NCBI GenBank assembly: GCA_946222435.1
Contig: CAMIOJ010000104.1
Span: 1 to 7,301 of the forward strand
Reading direction: 5' to 3'
DNA: 7,301 nt
Origin: an uncultured Micrococcus sp.
GTDB lineage: Bacteria; Actinomycetota; Actinomycetes; Actinomycetales; Micrococcaceae
Shown here: positions 6,496 through 7,301 of the stretch, in pieces
Layout of the letters: each line of letters opens with the position of its first letter
Numbering within the stretch: the first letter of the stretch is position 1
The notes under the pieces: generated by a model
Databases searched by the model: none
What the model was told of the DNA's origin: nothing
What the model saw: the letters and a program-made list of their open reading frames with translations, nothing else
Made by a program: the position numbers and the translations under genes

Positions 6496-7301
6496 TCAGC
6501 GGTTCTTCGGGCCCTTGCCCTTGCCCGGGTTGCCCTTGCCGTTCTTCGGGCCCTTGCCCTTGCCCGGGTTGCCCTTGCCGGGGTTGCCCTTGCCGTTCTT
6601 CGGCCCCTTGCCCACACCGTTGTTGCCGGTGGTGCGGAACACCTGGACGGTGGTCGGACGCGGGACGGCGACCTTGTCGCCGACCTGCACCGGGCCGGCC
6701 GGATTGAGGGCGTCCGGGAAGAGCGAGGTCTGGGCGCCCCACTCGCCGTTCTCGCCCGGGTGCTGGACGTTCACGAACACGGAGTTGTCGCGGTCGTGGA
6801 TGACCGGCCCGCAGGTCTCGGCGTCGCGCGGGACGGCGAGGAACTGCTCCACGCGGCCGCGCTCCGGGCCGTCCAGGGTGACCTTGTGCAGGGCGTCGGC
6901 GAGGCCGATGGTGCCCGGCTGGCCGTCGGTGGAGATCCAGAGGTTGCCCTCGGAGTCGAACGCCACGTTGTCCGGGCAGGAGATCGGGGAGACGAGCTCC
7001 TTCGGGAAGCCGGAGAAGTAGGCGGAGGAGGACACCCGCGGGTCACCGGCCAGCAGCAGGATGTTCCAGCCGAAGGTGGTGGCGGTGTGGTCGTCGCCGG
7101 CCTCGCACATCTCGATGACGTGGCCGTCGCGGTTGCCGACCACCGGGTTGGCCTCGTCCACGGCGGTGCGCTTCGAGTTGTTGGTCAGGGCCATGTAGAC
7201 CTTGCCGGTCACCGGGTTGGTCTCCACGTCCTCCGGGCGGTCCATCTTGGTGGCGCCCATCTTGTCCGCGGCGAGGCGGGTGTAGACGAGGACCTCGGCC
7301 A
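6496..7301 (-). CDS. phoX: PhoX-family (DUF839) alkaline phosphatase, C-terminal part
   Basis: The C-terminal 267 residues of a PhoX-type phosphatase; the N-terminus lies beyond the right edge. PhoX enzymes are typically Tat-exported, use iron and calcium, and release phosphate from organic phosphomonoesters. Visible family blocks, numbered from the window edge, are TRLAADKMGATKMDRPEDVE (7-26), GKVYMALTNN near 31-40, DGHVIE near 58-63, SCPDNVAFDSEGNLWISTDG near 107-126, DAETCGP near 160-166, and FVNVQHPGE near 176-184. Their acidic residues are candidate metal ligands. The frame is open to the window edge, so the internal ATG at 7260 is not the start. After the domain, residues 229-267 form a Gly/Lys/Asn/Pro tail built from GKGNPGKGKGPKN units; such a basic tail is not part of the PhoX core. 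It may bind the anionic cell wall, which is inference. The export signal cannot be checked here. Confidence 0.9.
   Translation of the reverse strand, partial: AEVLVYTRLAADKMGATKMDRPEDVETNPVTGKVYMALTNNSKRTAVDEANPVVGNRDGHVIEMCEAGDDHTATTFGWNILLLAGDPRVSSSAYFSGFPKELVSPISCPDNVAFDSEGNLWISTDGQPGTIGLADALHKVTLDGPERGRVEQFLAVPRDAETCGPVIHDRDNSVFVNVQHPGENGEWGAQTSLFPDALNPAGPVQVGDKVAVPRPTTVQVFRTTGNNGVGKGPKNGKGNPGKGNPGKGKGPKNGKGNPGKGKGPKNR
6502..6613 (-). repeat. 39-bp tandem repeat encoding the phoX Gly/Lys/Asn/Pro tail
   Basis: Two identical 39-bp copies (6502-6540 and 6541-6579) are followed by a 15-bp spacer (6580-6594) that repeats the NPGKG part of the unit, then by a 19-bp partial third copy (6595-6613) with one mismatch. 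Each unit is 13 codons (GKGNPGKGKGPKN), so gain or loss of copies would stay in frame. Perfect DNA identity, including synonymous positions, suggests a recent duplication or ongoing slippage. Confidence 0.9.

Noticed and set aside
6407..6617. Small minus-strand open frames around the phoX tail and intergenic region
   Set aside because: They arise because the repeat is open in several frames. The frame continuous with the PhoX domain is the only one with family support.

Overview
The window is very GC-rich, with GC-dominated third codon positions. It looks like a chromosomal segment of a high-GC actinobacterium, most likely a member of the Micrococcaceae such as Micrococcus or a close relative. 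That placement is inferred from base composition, protein style and gene neighbourhood, not from a database match. Coding density is close to complete. No RNA gene, insertion sequence, integrase, CRISPR array or other mobile-element signature was found.

Left part, + strand (1-1904): a RarD-type EamA transporter missing only its extreme N-terminus, then a small acidic SMI1/KNR4 (SUKH)-like protein, then a HIT-family nucleotide hydrolase/transferase. The SUKH-like gene starts exactly 6 nt after a TAGACT box that contains the rarD stop codon, which suggests leaderless transcription. Its stop overlaps the HIT start (TGATG), so those two form a translationally coupled pair.

Middle part, - strand (6393 down to 1923): a tight three-gene menaquinone operon, menD - geranylgeranyl-reductase-family flavoprotein (MenJ-like) - long-chain polyprenyl diphosphate synthase. 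Both junctions are 4-nt overlaps (ATGA and GTGA). MenD commits chorismate-derived isochorismate to the naphthoquinone ring, the synthase makes the isoprenoid tail, and the reductase probably saturates one tail isoprene, giving an MK-n(H2) type quinone. The methyltransferase menG, often found in such clusters, is not in the window. The last gene appears to have its own leaderless promoter embedded in the end of the reductase gene.

Right part, - strand (7301 down to 6496): the C-terminal portion of a PhoX-family (DUF839) alkaline phosphatase. It ends in an unusual Gly/Lys/Asn/Pro repeat tail encoded by a perfect 39-bp tandem duplication. A strong GC hairpin separates phoX from the menD promoter. 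I see no wholly new multi-gene system. The most notable signals are the phoX tail repeat, the set of leaderless-type promoters (one inside coding sequence), and the orphan SUKH-HIT pair.
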